The notes below the pieces were generated by a model. The model was not told where the DNA came from. It worked only from the letters and a program-made list of their open reading frames with translations, and did not search any database. Of a DNA stretch of 64,000 nt, positions 17,271-25,461 are shown in pieces (the first letter of the stretch is position 1; each line of letters starts with the position of its first letter). The translations under genes and the position numbers were made by a program. This DNA is from Kutzneria chonburiensis (lineage in GTDB: Bacteria; Actinomycetota; Actinomycetes; Mycobacteriales; Pseudonocardiaceae). Location: the NCBI RefSeq assembly GCF_028622115.1, contig NZ_CP097263.1, positions 10,117,501 through 10,181,500 on the forward strand. Direction: 5' to 3'.

Positions 17271-17729
17271 TTAGCCGGCCGGCACCAGCAGGGCCAGCGA
17301 CTCGGCCACGCAGCCCGGCTTCGCCTCGCCCTCGATCTCCACCGTGATGAGCACCGTCACCTGTAGGCCCATCTTGTTCTCGGCGATGTCGGCCAGCTGG
17401 CCGTGGGCCCGGATCCGCTTGCCCACCCGAACTGGTTGTGGGAAGCGAACTTTGTTGAGCCCGTAGTTGACGGCCATGGACAGCCCGCCGACCTTCCACA
17501 GCTGCCCGGAGAACTTGGCCAGCATGCTCAGCGTCAGGTAGCCGTGCGCCACCGGGCCGCCGAACGGGCCCTTGGCCGCCCTGTCCAGATCCACGTGGAT
17601 CCACTGGTGGTCCTCGGTGGCGTCGGCGAACAGGTTGACCTGTTCCTGCGTCACCAGGTGCCATTCGGTGACGCCGAGCTGCTCACCCTTGGCCGCCTTG
17701 ACCTCGTCGAGGTTCGCGAACGTGCGCAT
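17271..17729 (-). CDS. MaoC-like (R)-enoyl-CoA hydratase
   Basis: The 152-residue single hot-dog domain carries the hydratase motif: Asp in FADATEDHQWIHVD and His in PFGGPVAHGYLTLSM. It hydrates 2-enoyl-CoA. It is the last gene of the operon FabG-ACAD-ACAD-MaoC, giving dehydrogenation, hydration and 3-hydroxy oxidation. A thiolase is absent from the operon. Start ATG 17729 lies 14 bp after the acyl-CoA dehydrogenase stop behind GAGGAGAAG. Confidence 0.92.
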   Translation of the reverse strand: MRTFANLDEVKAAKGEQLGVTEWHLVTQEQVNLFADATEDHQWIHVDLDRAAKGPFGGPVAHGYLTLSMLAKFSGQLWKVGGLSMAVNYGLNKVRFPQPVRVGKRIRAHGQLADIAENKMGLQVTVLITVEIEGEAKPGCVAESLALLVPAG

Positions 17730-17743
17730 ACCTTGGCTTCTCC

Positions 17744-18835
17744 TCAGGCCGGCAGGTCGACGAAGGACGCCAAGGCGTCGCGGTGCCGCTCGGGAGTGCC
17801 CAGCGCGAGCTCGGAGCTCTTGGCGCGGCCCAGGTACAGGTGCACCGGGTGCTCCCACGTCATGCCGATGCCGCCGTGCAGCTGAAGAGCTTCCTCCGCC
17901 GCGTGCACGGCCAGCTCCGAGCAGTACGACGCCGCCACCGCGACGGCGATGTCCACATCGGACCCGGTGGCCAGCGCGTCGGCTGCGGCGCGGGAGACGG
18001 CGACCGCCCCGGACACCGACGCCCACAGGTCGGCCAGCCGGTGCCGCAGCGCCTGGAACGAGCCGATCGGCCGCCCGAACTGGTGCCGCGTGGCGACGTA
18101 CTCGGTGGTCGCGTCCAGGCACCACTGGGCAACGCCCAGCTGCTCGGCCGCCAGCAGACCCGCGCCGGTGGTCAATGCCGTGCGCAAAGCCGCGGCCGCG
18201 TCGCCGGAAAGCTTGCGCGACTCGACGTCGGCGAGCTCCAGCGTGGCGATGCGGCGGGTCAGGTCCAGCGGCGTGATCGGCGTGACGGTGACGCCGGCCG
18301 ACGCCGTCTGGACGACGTGCAGCTCCGGCCCGTCGGCGCCGATCGCCGGCACCACAACGACATCGGCGACCTCGAGGTCGGCGACGCTGCCGACCCGGCC
18401 GGTCAGCTTGCCGTCGACGACCTTGACGGCCGACGGGAACGCGGCGTTCGGGGCGGTGGTCAGCGACACCGCCAGCGCGCCGATCCGTTGCCCCGCGGCC
18501 AGTTCCGCCACCGTCTCGGTGTCGCCCGCGGCCAGCAGCGCGGTCGTGGCCAGCACGGCGCTGCCCAGGAACGGGGTCGGCGTCACCGCGCGGCCCAGCT
18601 CCTCCAGCACCACGGCGACCTCACGGGCCGACGCGCCGGCGCCGCCCAGGTCCTCCGGCACGAGCAGGCCGGCCAGGCCCATCTCGGCCGCCAGGGTCCG
18701 CCACAGCTCCAGGTCGTAGGGCTTGTCGGTCTCCACGCGGGCCAGCACCGAGGTCCACGGCGAGCGGTCGGTCAGCAGGTCCCGGACCGACGCCCGCAGG
18801 TCGTTCTCGACCTCGCCATAGAGAAGGTCACTCAT
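17744..18835 (-). CDS. acyl-CoA dehydrogenase subunit (short, FadE type)
   Basis: At 363 residues it is somewhat short for the family. It has the N-terminal helical domain, a weak middle beta domain and the C-terminal helices (HQFGRPIGSFQALRHRLAD, LQLHGGIGMTWEHPVHLYLGRAK). Its ATG overlaps the stop of the next dehydrogenase. In actinobacterial sterol catabolism such adjacent pairs form alpha2beta2 enzymes in which only one chain has the base; I infer the same here. Substrate unknown. Confidence 0.9.
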   Translation of the reverse strand: MSDLLYGEVENDLRASVRDLLTDRSPWTSVLARVETDKPYDLELWRTLAAEMGLAGLLVPEDLGGAGASAREVAVVLEELGRAVTPTPFLGSAVLATTALLAAGDTETVAELAAGQRIGALAVSLTTAPNAAFPSAVKVVDGKLTGRVGSVADLEVADVVVVPAIGADGPELHVVQTASAGVTVTPITPLDLTRRIATLELADVESRKLSGDAAAALRTALTTGAGLLAAEQLGVAQWCLDATTEYVATRHQFGRPIGSFQALRHRLADLWASVSGAVAVSRAAADALATGSDVDIAVAVAASYCSELAVHAAEEALQLHGGIGMTWEHPVHLYLGRAKSSELALGTPERHRDALASFVDLPA

Positions 18836-20004
18836 CGGGGCAGGTCCTTCCACGGGATGTCGACGTCGCCGCGCGGCTCCTTGGGCAGCTGGAGAATGCG
18901 GTCGGCGATGATGTTGCGCAGGATCTCCGAGGTGCCGCCCTCGATCGAGTTGCCCTTCATCCGCAGGTAGCGGAAGCCGGCGTCGCGGCTGGCCCAGTCG
19001 GCGTCCGTGGGACGGCGCATCGTCCAGTCCTTGTAGGACAGGCCTTCCTCGCCGTGCAGCTCGACGTCGAGGCCGGTGATGGCCTGGTTGAGCGTGGCGA
19101 AGGTGAGCTTGGCGGCCGAGCCCTCCGGGCCGGGCTGGCCGGCGGCCAGGCCCTGGCGCAGGCGCTCCGCGGTCAGCCGCAGCGCCTCGGCGTCCACCCA
19201 CAGCCGCAGCAGCCGGTCGTGCAGGCCGGGGGTGCGCAGCTCGGGCCGTTCGCGCCAGGTCTTGGTGACCGCGCCGATCAGCCCGTCCTCACGCTCGGCG
19301 GCGTGCGCGCCGATGGTGACGCGCTCGTTCATCAGCGTGGTGGTGGCGACCTTCCAGCCCTCGCCGACCGCACCCAGCCGGTACGCGTCCGGGACGCGAA
19401 CCCCGGACAGGAACACCTCGTTGAACTCGGCCTCGCCGGTGATCTGGCGCAGCGGCCGGACCTCGACCCCGGGGTCGGTCATGTCGCACAGGAAGTAGCT
19501 CAGGCCCTGGTGCTTGGGCAGCGACGGGTCGGTGCGGGCGACCAGGATGCCCCAGCGGGCCACGTGGCCCATGGTCGTCCACACCTTCTGGCCGTCGACG
19601 ATCCACTCGTCGCCGTCACGCACGGCGCGGGTGGCCAGCGTGGCGAGGTCCGAGCCCGCGCCCGGCTCGCTGAACAGCTGGCACCACACCTCTTCGCCGG
19701 TGTACAGCGGGCGCAGGAAGCGCTGCCGCTGCTCGTCGGTGCCGAACTTGAGGATGGTCGGCGCGGCCATGCCGTAGCCGATCACCGGCGCGGCCGGGTT
19801 GGGCTGCGGGGCGTTCGCGGCCAGGAAGGCCTCGTCCACCGCCTGCTGGGCCGACCGGGACGCGCCGAGGCCGCCGAGGCCGACCGGGAAGTGCACCCAG
19901 GCCAGGCCGGCGTCGAAGCGCGCGCCCAGCCACTCGACGGCGTCCGCGCCCTCGGTGGGGTGGTCGGCCAGGAACTGCTCGACCTGGGCCTTGAGATCAG
20001 TCAC
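18832..20004 (-). CDS. acyl-CoA dehydrogenase (FadE type)
   Basis: The 390-residue protein has the full dehydrogenase layout: QLFSEPGAGSDLA (FAD/substrate loop near residue 110), VWTTMGHVARWGILVART, and C-terminal MKGNSIEGGTSEILRNIIADRIL with a Glu that can act as the catalytic base. It overlaps both neighbours (20004 with the FabG-type gene, 18832 with the partner subunit), pointing to a heteromeric complex. It resembles enzymes of sterol or branched acyl-CoA breakdown. Confidence 0.92.
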   Translation of the reverse strand: MTDLKAQVEQFLADHPTEGADAVEWLGARFDAGLAWVHFPVGLGGLGASRSAQQAVDEAFLAANAPQPNPAAPVIGYGMAAPTILKFGTDEQRQRFLRPLYTGEEVWCQLFSEPGAGSDLATLATRAVRDGDEWIVDGQKVWTTMGHVARWGILVARTDPSLPKHQGLSYFLCDMTDPGVEVRPLRQITGEAEFNEVFLSGVRVPDAYRLGAVGEGWKVATTTLMNERVTIGAHAAEREDGLIGAVTKTWRERPELRTPGLHDRLLRLWVDAEALRLTAERLRQGLAAGQPGPEGSAAKLTFATLNQAITGLDVELHGEEGLSYKDWTMRRPTDADWASRDAGFRYLRMKGNSIEGGTSEILRNIIADRILQLPKEPRGDVDIPWKDLPR

Positions 20005-20758
20005 GGGGGCCTCCGGCCACGTAGATGACCTGGCCCGACACGAAGCCCGCGCCGTCGCTGACCAGGAAGGAGACGGTGTGCGCGATGTCCTCGGGCACGC
20101 CGACCCGGTTCACCGGGATCTGCTGCGCGGCCATCGTCTTGAAGTCCTCGAAGCCGACGCCGAGGCGCTCCGCGGTGGCCGCCGTCATGTCGGTGGCGAT
20201 GAAGCCCGGCGCGATGGCGTTGGCCGTCACGTTGAACTTGCCCAGCTCGATGGCCAGCGTCTTGGTGAAGCCCTGCAGGCCGGCCTTGGCCGCCGAGTAG
20301 TTCACCTGGCCGCGGTTGCCCAGCGCCGAGGTGCTGGACAGGTTGACGATGCGGCCCCACCTGGCCTCGGTCATGTGCTTCTGCACGGCCTTGGTCATCA
20401 GGAACGAGCCGCGCAGGTGCACGTTGATGACCGTGTCCCAGTCGCCCTCGGACATCTTGAAGATCAGGTTGTCCTTGGTCACGCCGGCGTTGTTCACCAG
20501 GACCGTCGGCGCGCCCAGCTCGGCGGCCACCCGGTCCACCGCCGCCTGCACCTGGTCGGCGTCGCTGACGTCCGCGCCAACCCCGATCGCCCGGCCGCCG
20601 GCCTCGACGATGGCGTCCACGGTCTGCTTGGTCGCGGCTTCGTCCAGGTCGAGCACCGCGACCGCGAAGCCGTCGGCGGCCAGCCGCACCGCCGTGGCGG
20701 CGCCGATTCCCCGGGCTGCTCCGGTCACGATCGCGACCCGTTGGCTCGTCTCCGGCAC
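19997..20758 (-). CDS. FabG-type 3-oxoacyl reductase / 3-hydroxyacyl-CoA dehydrogenase
   Basis: The 253-residue classical SDR has TGAARGIG for cofactor, NNAG, catalytic Ser in NLSSTSA and Tyr/Lys in YSAAKAG. In this operon it most likely oxidises 3-hydroxyacyl-CoA rather than serving fatty-acid synthesis. GTG 20758 is chosen because AAGGAGGA lies 5-12 bp upstream; a longer frame to 20839 has no such signal. It is the first gene of the operon behind a TetR-type operator. Confidence 0.92.
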   Translation of the reverse strand: MPETSQRVAIVTGAARGIGAATAVRLAADGFAVAVLDLDEAATKQTVDAIVEAGGRAIGVGADVSDADQVQAAVDRVAAELGAPTVLVNNAGVTKDNLIFKMSEGDWDTVINVHLRGSFLMTKAVQKHMTEARWGRIVNLSSTSALGNRGQVNYSAAKAGLQGFTKTLAIELGKFNVTANAIAPGFIATDMTAATAERLGVGFEDFKTMAAQQIPVNRVGVPEDIAHTVSFLVSDGAGFVSGQVIYVAGGPRD

Positions 20759-20797
20759 GTGCTCCTCCTTGAGCTGGACGGCGCTGTTTGCCGCGAG

Positions 20798-20817
20798 CAT
20801 ACCGACCAGGCGGTATG
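20798..20817. promoter_or_regulatory. TetR-type inverted repeat upstream of the acyl-CoA operon
   Basis: CATACCG (20798-20804) and CGGTATG (20811-20817) are perfect complements around a 6-bp spacer, 40 bp before the operon start. The layout is typical of TetR repressors of lipid catabolism. No TetR gene lies nearby. Confidence 0.55.
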
Positions 20818-20881
20818 TCGACCAGTAGAGGCAGGTCACGCTGCCCTGGCGACCGTGTAAGACGTCTGACGCTGATGGGTC

Positions 20882-22687
20882 TTACACGGCCAGAGCAGCC
20901 AGCAGGGCGCGGGCGGTGGCGTCGTTCTGCCGGAAGGCGGGGGCGTTGGTGCGGGGACGGGCGAAAGCCGCGACGGCGCGCTCGGTGGAGTAGTGGCCGA
21001 GGCCGTAGCGGCGGGGATGGGGCCGGCCGGCGGGGGTGATCATGCGGCCGTCGGGGGCGATGCGGAGCAGGCCCGTCGGGAACGAGTCGGTACCGTCGAC
21101 CAGGATCTCCTCGACGCCGTCCAGGGCGCGGAGCAGGGCGGAACCGCTGGTCCGAACGGACGTGGCCGGCTGGTAGGCCTCGACGAGGGCGGTGGCGGCG
21201 ACGGAGCCCGAACCCCCGGCGGCGCGGAAGACGCCGTCGGCGGCCTCGACGCGCAGGTCGGCGCCGAGGAAGCGCACGATGCCGGCGTCGTGCAGGGCGA
21301 GCAGCTGGCGGAGGCGGTCGTCGGGCGGACCGGAAGCCATGAAGCTGAAGAAGCCGCGCCACCAGCCGTCGAGGTCGCGGACCTGGGAGGCGGGGCGCAG
21401 CGACTTCAGCCGCTGGAGCTGGCCGTAGCAGCTGAGCAGCCCGAAGAACGCGCCGAGGTCGGCGCTGAACCGGTCGTCGGTGCGCCGGGCGATGTCGGCG
21501 GCGATGTGCTCGCGCAGCTGGCCTTCGGTGACCGTCCGCCCAAGCAGGGGACGGTCGAGGGCCTCGAAGTCGATACGGTCGTCGGCCGACGGCACGGCCC
21601 GCCGGATCAGCGAGTCGAGGGTGGGACTGCCCCACGGCAGCGGGGCGTACCAGCGGTCGAAGTCGGTCCAGTCCATGCGGACGCGCGTGGGATGGCCGTT
21701 GAACAGCTCGTGGTAGTACGCCCAGGCGATCTCCTTGGCCAGCAGCGGCCACACGTCGGCGCGGAAGTCGCTGCCGGCCGGGAAGGCGTCGACGACCTCG
21801 GGCGTGAAGAAGCGGGGGAGCGGCGGCCGGTCGGCGAGCAGCCGGTAGTTGGTCTTGGAGTGGTACGGCACGCCACGCCGGGAACCCACGTGCAGCACGG
21901 GTTCCCGGCCGGACGGCTCATAGTGCAGCACGCCGGGGGACTGCTCGGTGAACCGGCCGCCGCGGCCCTCGGTCAGCAGCACCATCAGGTCGATGAACGA
22001 CAGCCCGAATCCGCGCATGACAACGTGTTCACCGGGGCGCAGCCCGGAAACATCGGTGTCCGCGGCATATTGCGGCGGAAGGTAGCGCAAGTCGTTGTCG
22101 GCGGCGTACTTCGCCAACTCCTGGTGCGCCGGCAGCGGATCGGAGTCCAGGTGCCCGAGCGTGATCACGACCAGGTCGGCGACCAGCGTCTCGCCGTCGG
22201 CCAGCGGCACGAGCTGCCGGCCGTCGGGGCCGTCGGAGACGGTGAGCGCGGTCGTCGGGTGCACGGTGACCGTGACGGTGTCGGGCAGTTGCTTGACGAC
22301 GGTGTCGAAAACCCATTCCAGGTAACGACTCTGAAGCTGCCGGGTGGGAAAGCTGTTGCCCCGCAGGGCTCGGACCTGTTCCGTCAGCACGGAATCGTCC
22401 AGGCCGCCGGCCCGCACCTGCTCGGCCCATTCGTACAGCGAGGGGCCCGGGCGGATCGGGCCCTCGCAGACCACGCTGTCGTCGGTGAACATCGTGACGT
22501 CCTCGGCCATGGAGTTCATGCGCAGCAGCGGCGACTGCGCATGACGCCATACCCGGCCGGCCCCCGGCGGATGCGGGTCGACCAGGTGGATGTCCAGCGC
22601 CTGCGGGAACTCCGGCAGGTTGGCGGCTATCCGTTCGAGCAGACCCGTGGCCCGCGGCCCGGCCCCGACGAACACCAGCGTGGTCAC
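20882..22687 (-). CDS. FAD/NAD(P)-binding protein, paralogue of the CreE-type oxygenase
   Basis: The 601-residue flavoprotein opens with the dinucleotide loop FVGAGPRATG. It shares with the cluster gene at 45429 the blocks LIDPHPPGAGRVW-like, MN(S/T)xAxxVxxxTDDSV, GPSLYEWA, FSFIDL/LNFFDYL-type and GSRRGVPYH(S/H). So it belongs to the same NAD_binding_9 family as CreE (aspartate N-oxygenase). There is no lyase partner here; neighbours are the catabolic operon and a GNAT protein. TACCCT lies seven bases before GTG 22687, a leaderless start. Whether it N-oxygenates an amine is unknown. Confidence 0.85.
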   Translation of the reverse strand: MTTLVFVGAGPRATGLLERIAANLPEFPQALDIHLVDPHPPGAGRVWRHAQSPLLRMNSMAEDVTMFTDDSVVCEGPIRPGPSLYEWAEQVRAGGLDDSVLTEQVRALRGNSFPTRQLQSRYLEWVFDTVVKQLPDTVTVTVHPTTALTVSDGPDGRQLVPLADGETLVADLVVITLGHLDSDPLPAHQELAKYAADNDLRYLPPQYAADTDVSGLRPGEHVVMRGFGLSFIDLMVLLTEGRGGRFTEQSPGVLHYEPSGREPVLHVGSRRGVPYHSKTNYRLLADRPPLPRFFTPEVVDAFPAGSDFRADVWPLLAKEIAWAYYHELFNGHPTRVRMDWTDFDRWYAPLPWGSPTLDSLIRRAVPSADDRIDFEALDRPLLGRTVTEGQLREHIAADIARRTDDRFSADLGAFFGLLSCYGQLQRLKSLRPASQVRDLDGWWRGFFSFMASGPPDDRLRQLLALHDAGIVRFLGADLRVEAADGVFRAAGGSGSVAATALVEAYQPATSVRTSGSALLRALDGVEEILVDGTDSFPTGLLRIAPDGRMITPAGRPHPRRYGLGHYSTERAVAAFARPRTNAPAFRQNDATARALLAALAV

Positions 22688-22772
22688 GAAATCCAGGGTA
22701 GCCACCGCCGCGGACCCGTCCCAGCTGCTGGGAAGTCCGCCGCCGTACGGGGAATTCCGCTGCACTGAGTCG

Positions 22773-23231
22773 GTGAAGTTCGTCTACACCAAGCCGTCCG
22801 ACCCGGCGGCGGAGCCGTTGTTCCGCGAGCTGGAGTACGAGTACACGACGAGATACGGCCGTAACGTGGAGCTGTCCAGTTATCCGAACGAGGAGTTCGA
22901 GGAGGCCGACGGCGGCGCGTTCCTGCTGCTGTACGACGGCGATGACGCTATCGCCGGTGGCGCGTTTCGCCGCTACGACGGCAACACCGCCGAACTCAAG
23001 CGGATCTGGACGCACTCCGAGCACCGCAGGCGCGGCCTCGGCCGGCTGGTCGTCGACGAGCTGGAGCGGGAGGCCGCCCGGCGCGGCTACACGCGGGTCT
23101 ATCTGACCACCGGACCGCGCCAGCCCGAGGCGCGCGGGTTGTACCTGCGCGCCGGCTACCGGCCGCTGTTCGATGTCGACGCCGACCCGGCGACGCTGGG
23201 CGGTCCGCTCCCGTTCGAGAAGAGTTTGTGA
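22773..23231 (+). CDS. GNAT-family N-acetyltransferase
   Basis: The 152-residue single GNAT domain has the acetyl-CoA loop EHRRRGLGRLVVDELE and the C-terminal LYLRAGYRP. It transfers acetyl to an amine of unknown identity. GTG 22773 removes a long N-terminal run that is only an antisense shadow of the divergent flavoprotein. It diverges from that gene with 85 bp between the starts. Confidence 0.88.
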   Translation: MKFVYTKPSDPAAEPLFRELEYEYTTRYGRNVELSSYPNEEFEEADGGAFLLLYDGDDAIAGGAFRRYDGNTAELKRIWTHSEHRRRGLGRLVVDELEREAARRGYTRVYLTTGPRQPEARGLYLRAGYRPLFDVDADPATLGGPLPFEKSL

Positions 23232-23238
23232 GGAATCC

Positions 23239-23598
23239 TCACCCCGTCGGCACGGTGGCGCTCTCCACCGACACGGGGTCGCGGCGCGCCGGGATGACCA
23301 GCGGGCGACGCTTGGCCGTGGCCCGCAGCACGTGCTGACCGGCCACCAGCAGCATGCGCGCCTCGGCGAACTCCAGGTGCCAGGCGTGGTCGACGGCGGC
23401 GCGCAGCAGGCTCGGCGCGTCGCCGAGGTCGGTGGTCTCGCCGTAGGCGCAGGCGGCCAGGGCCGAGGACAGGCCGGGACACACCCGGTCCGGCTCCGGC
23501 TGCGCGCTGAGCAGTTCGGTCAGGGTGGCGTCCACCGCGCTACGCAGGCCCGCGACCGGATCGAGGGATCGAGCTGGGAATGCCGTCACGGCAACCAA
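23239..23598 (-). CDS. hypothetical protein downstream of slipin
   Basis: The 119-residue soluble protein has no motif I recognise. It is rich in Ala and Leu, mostly helical, with a basic patch KRRPLVIPARR near the C-terminus. A TTG start at 23598 is preceded by GGCGGG seven bases upstream, and the site begins right at the slipin stop 15 bp away. The two are therefore probably co-transcribed, hinting at a membrane-stress role. Confidence 0.6.
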   Translation of the reverse strand: MVAVTAFPARSLDPVAGLRSAVDATLTELLSAQPEPDRVCPGLSSALAACAYGETTDLGDAPSLLRAAVDHAWHLEFAEARMLLVAGQHVLRATAKRRPLVIPARRDPVSVESATVPTG

Positions 23599-23613
23599 TG
23601 GTAGTCCCGCCTT

Positions 23614-24396
23614 TCAAGTGCTGCCGTTGGTCGAGCGGTACTCCGTGGCCCGGTCGAGAAAACGCAACAGTTCGACCGGGAACGGCAGCACCAGCGTCGA
23701 GTTCTTCTCGGCGGCCACCTCGACCACCGTCTCCAGCAGGCGCAGCTGGAGTGCGGCCGGGGTGTCGGCCATGGTCGAGGCGGCCTGGGCCAGCTTGTGC
23801 GACGCCTGGAGCTCGCCGTCGGCGGAGATGACGCGGGCCCGCCGCTCCCGCTCGGCCTCGGCCTGCCGGGACATCGACCGCTTCATGGCCTCCGGCAGGG
23901 CGACGTCCTTGATCTCCACCCGGTCGATGTGCACGCCCCAGCCCAGCGCGGGGCTGTCGATCATCAGCTCCAGCCCCTGGTTGAGCTGCTCGCGGTTGGA
24001 CAGCAGGTCGTCCAGCTCGCTCTTGCCGATGATCGAGCGCAGCGAGGTCTGCGCCACCTGCGACACCGCGAACTGGTAGTCCTGCACCTCGACGACGGCC
24101 TTGACCGGGTCGACGACGGCGAAGTAGACGACGGCGTCCACCCGGACGGTGACGTTGTCCCGGGTGATGCCGTCCTGCGCCGGCACCGGCATGCAGATGA
24201 TCTGCACGCTGACCTTGTTCATCCGGTCCACGACCGGCACCAGCATGGTCAGGCCCGGGCCGCGCGGGGCGTCGCGCACCCGGCCCAGCCGGAACACCAC
24301 GCCCCGCTCGTACTGCTTCACGACCCGCGCGCTGCCGGCCAGCCCGACGATGCCGATGCCGAGCAGGCTGAGCAGCACATCAAGGACGACGCCCAT
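23614..24396 (-). CDS. SPFH/band 7 family protein (slipin)
   Basis: The 260-residue protein has one N-terminal membrane helix (residues 4-24), then the SPFH domain starting QYERGVVFRLGRV and including DGITRDNVTVRVDAVVYF. A long charged helix of the stomatin type follows (EAMKRSMSRQAEAERERRARV). Slipins form membrane scaffolds and influence nearby proteases or channels. No NfeD-type partner is adjacent; the gene pairs with a short hypothetical. Confidence 0.92.
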   Translation of the reverse strand: MGVVLDVLLSLLGIGIVGLAGSARVVKQYERGVVFRLGRVRDAPRGPGLTMLVPVVDRMNKVSVQIICMPVPAQDGITRDNVTVRVDAVVYFAVVDPVKAVVEVQDYQFAVSQVAQTSLRSIIGKSELDDLLSNREQLNQGLELMIDSPALGWGVHIDRVEIKDVALPEAMKRSMSRQAEAERERRARVISADGELQASHKLAQAASTMADTPAALQLRLLETVVEVAAEKNSTLVLPFPVELLRFLDRATEYRSTNGST

Positions 24397-24426
24397 CAGA
24401 TTTTCAGGCTACGCCCGGACATCGAT

Positions 24427-25374
24427 TCAGAGTCCCTTGACGAATTCCACCAGCGCCGCGTTGACCTCATCCGGACGCTCCTGTTGCGTCCAGTGGCCGC
24501 AGCCCTCCAGGTCCAGGATGCCGCGCAGGTTGGGGGCGATCGACGGCAGCTGCTCGAGGAAGCCGGGGGCGCCGAAGGTGCGGACGATGTCCTTGGTGCC
24601 GGTGATGTAGAAGGACGGCGGCGTGATCTTGGCGTCGGCCCAGGCCGCGGTCAGCTCCCAGTTGCGGTCGATGTTGCGGTACCAGTTCAGGCCGCCGGTG
24701 AAGCCGTTGCGCTCGTACTGCTCGGCGAACGCGTCGATGTCGGCCTCGGTCAGCCAGGACGGCAGCGCCTCGGGCGTCGGCATCGCGTCGAGGAAGCCCT
24801 TCGCGCCCTCCGGCACGACCGGCGCGGCACCCGCGCCGTCGCCGGAGGCGGCGACCAGGAAGCGGCGGAAGGTGTCCTTGAGGTCGGCGCCCAGCTCGGC
24901 GTCGGCGACGCCCGGCTCCTGAAAATAGATTTGATAAAAGCCTTGCCCGAAGCGCTGTTCCAGCAGGCCCAGCGGCTTGGCCGGGGCCCGGCGGGGCGGC
25001 GGCACGCTCAGGCCGGCGACGCCGCGGATGATGTCCGGCCGCAGCAGGGCCGTGTGCCAGGCGACCGGCGCGCCCCAGTCGTGCCCGATGACCACGGCCT
25101 CCTGCTCGCCGAGCGCGTGGATCAGACCGATGACGTCGCCGACCAGGTGCAGGATCGAGTAGTCGTCGACCGATTCGGGGCGGTCGGTGCCGGCGTAGCC
25201 GCGCTGGTCCGGGGCGACGACGTGGAAGCCGGCGTCGGCCAGCGGCTGGAACTGGTGCCGCCAGGAGTACCAGCTCTCCGGGAAGCCGTGCAGCAGCAGG
25301 ACCAGCGGGCCCTGTCCCTGCTCGGCGATGTGCATCTGGATGCCGTTGACGGTGAGTTCGCGATGGTTGACCAC
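24427..25374 (-). CDS. alpha/beta hydrolase, epoxide hydrolase type
   Basis: The 315-residue enzyme has HGFPESWYSW (oxyanion HGxP), the nucleophile Asp in GHDWGAPVAW, cap-domain Tyr residues and the late His in GCGHWTQQERP. It opens epoxides with water or, as an alternative, cleaves other substrates with this fold. The frame is open to 25440. I chose GTG 25374 because CATACT lies exactly six bases upstream and the usual family N-terminus starts here; ATG 25422 would lie inside an inverted repeat. It diverges from a crotonase. Confidence 0.86.
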   Translation of the reverse strand: MVNHRELTVNGIQMHIAEQGQGPLVLLLHGFPESWYSWRHQFQPLADAGFHVVAPDQRGYAGTDRPESVDDYSILHLVGDVIGLIHALGEQEAVVIGHDWGAPVAWHTALLRPDIIRGVAGLSVPPPRRAPAKPLGLLEQRFGQGFYQIYFQEPGVADAELGADLKDTFRRFLVAASGDGAGAAPVVPEGAKGFLDAMPTPEALPSWLTEADIDAFAEQYERNGFTGGLNWYRNIDRNWELTAAWADAKITPPSFYITGTKDIVRTFGAPGFLEQLPSIAPNLRGILDLEGCGHWTQQERPDEVNAALVEFVKGL

Positions 25375-25413
25375 CCGGCCAGTATGCCGGGGGTTGCGGA
25401 ACTGGGGCGTCTC

Positions 25414-25443
25414 GGGTTGCATATGAGTTCTATTACGCAACCC
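25414..25443. promoter_or_regulatory. inverted repeat between divergent epoxide hydrolase and crotonase genes
   Basis: GGGTTGC (25414-25420) pairs with GCAACCC (25437-25443), and the inner bases continue the symmetry (TTGCATA / TTACGCAA). It lies between the two divergent genes and could control both. No regulator is adjacent. Confidence 0.45.
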
Positions 25444-25461
25444 AGCCTCGGAGGGTCACCG

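Noticed and set aside
23797-25461. Long N-terminal extension of the crotonase at 25462
   Set aside because: The open frame upstream is antisense to the slipin and epoxide hydrolase genes. A good ribosome site and ATG lie at 25462.
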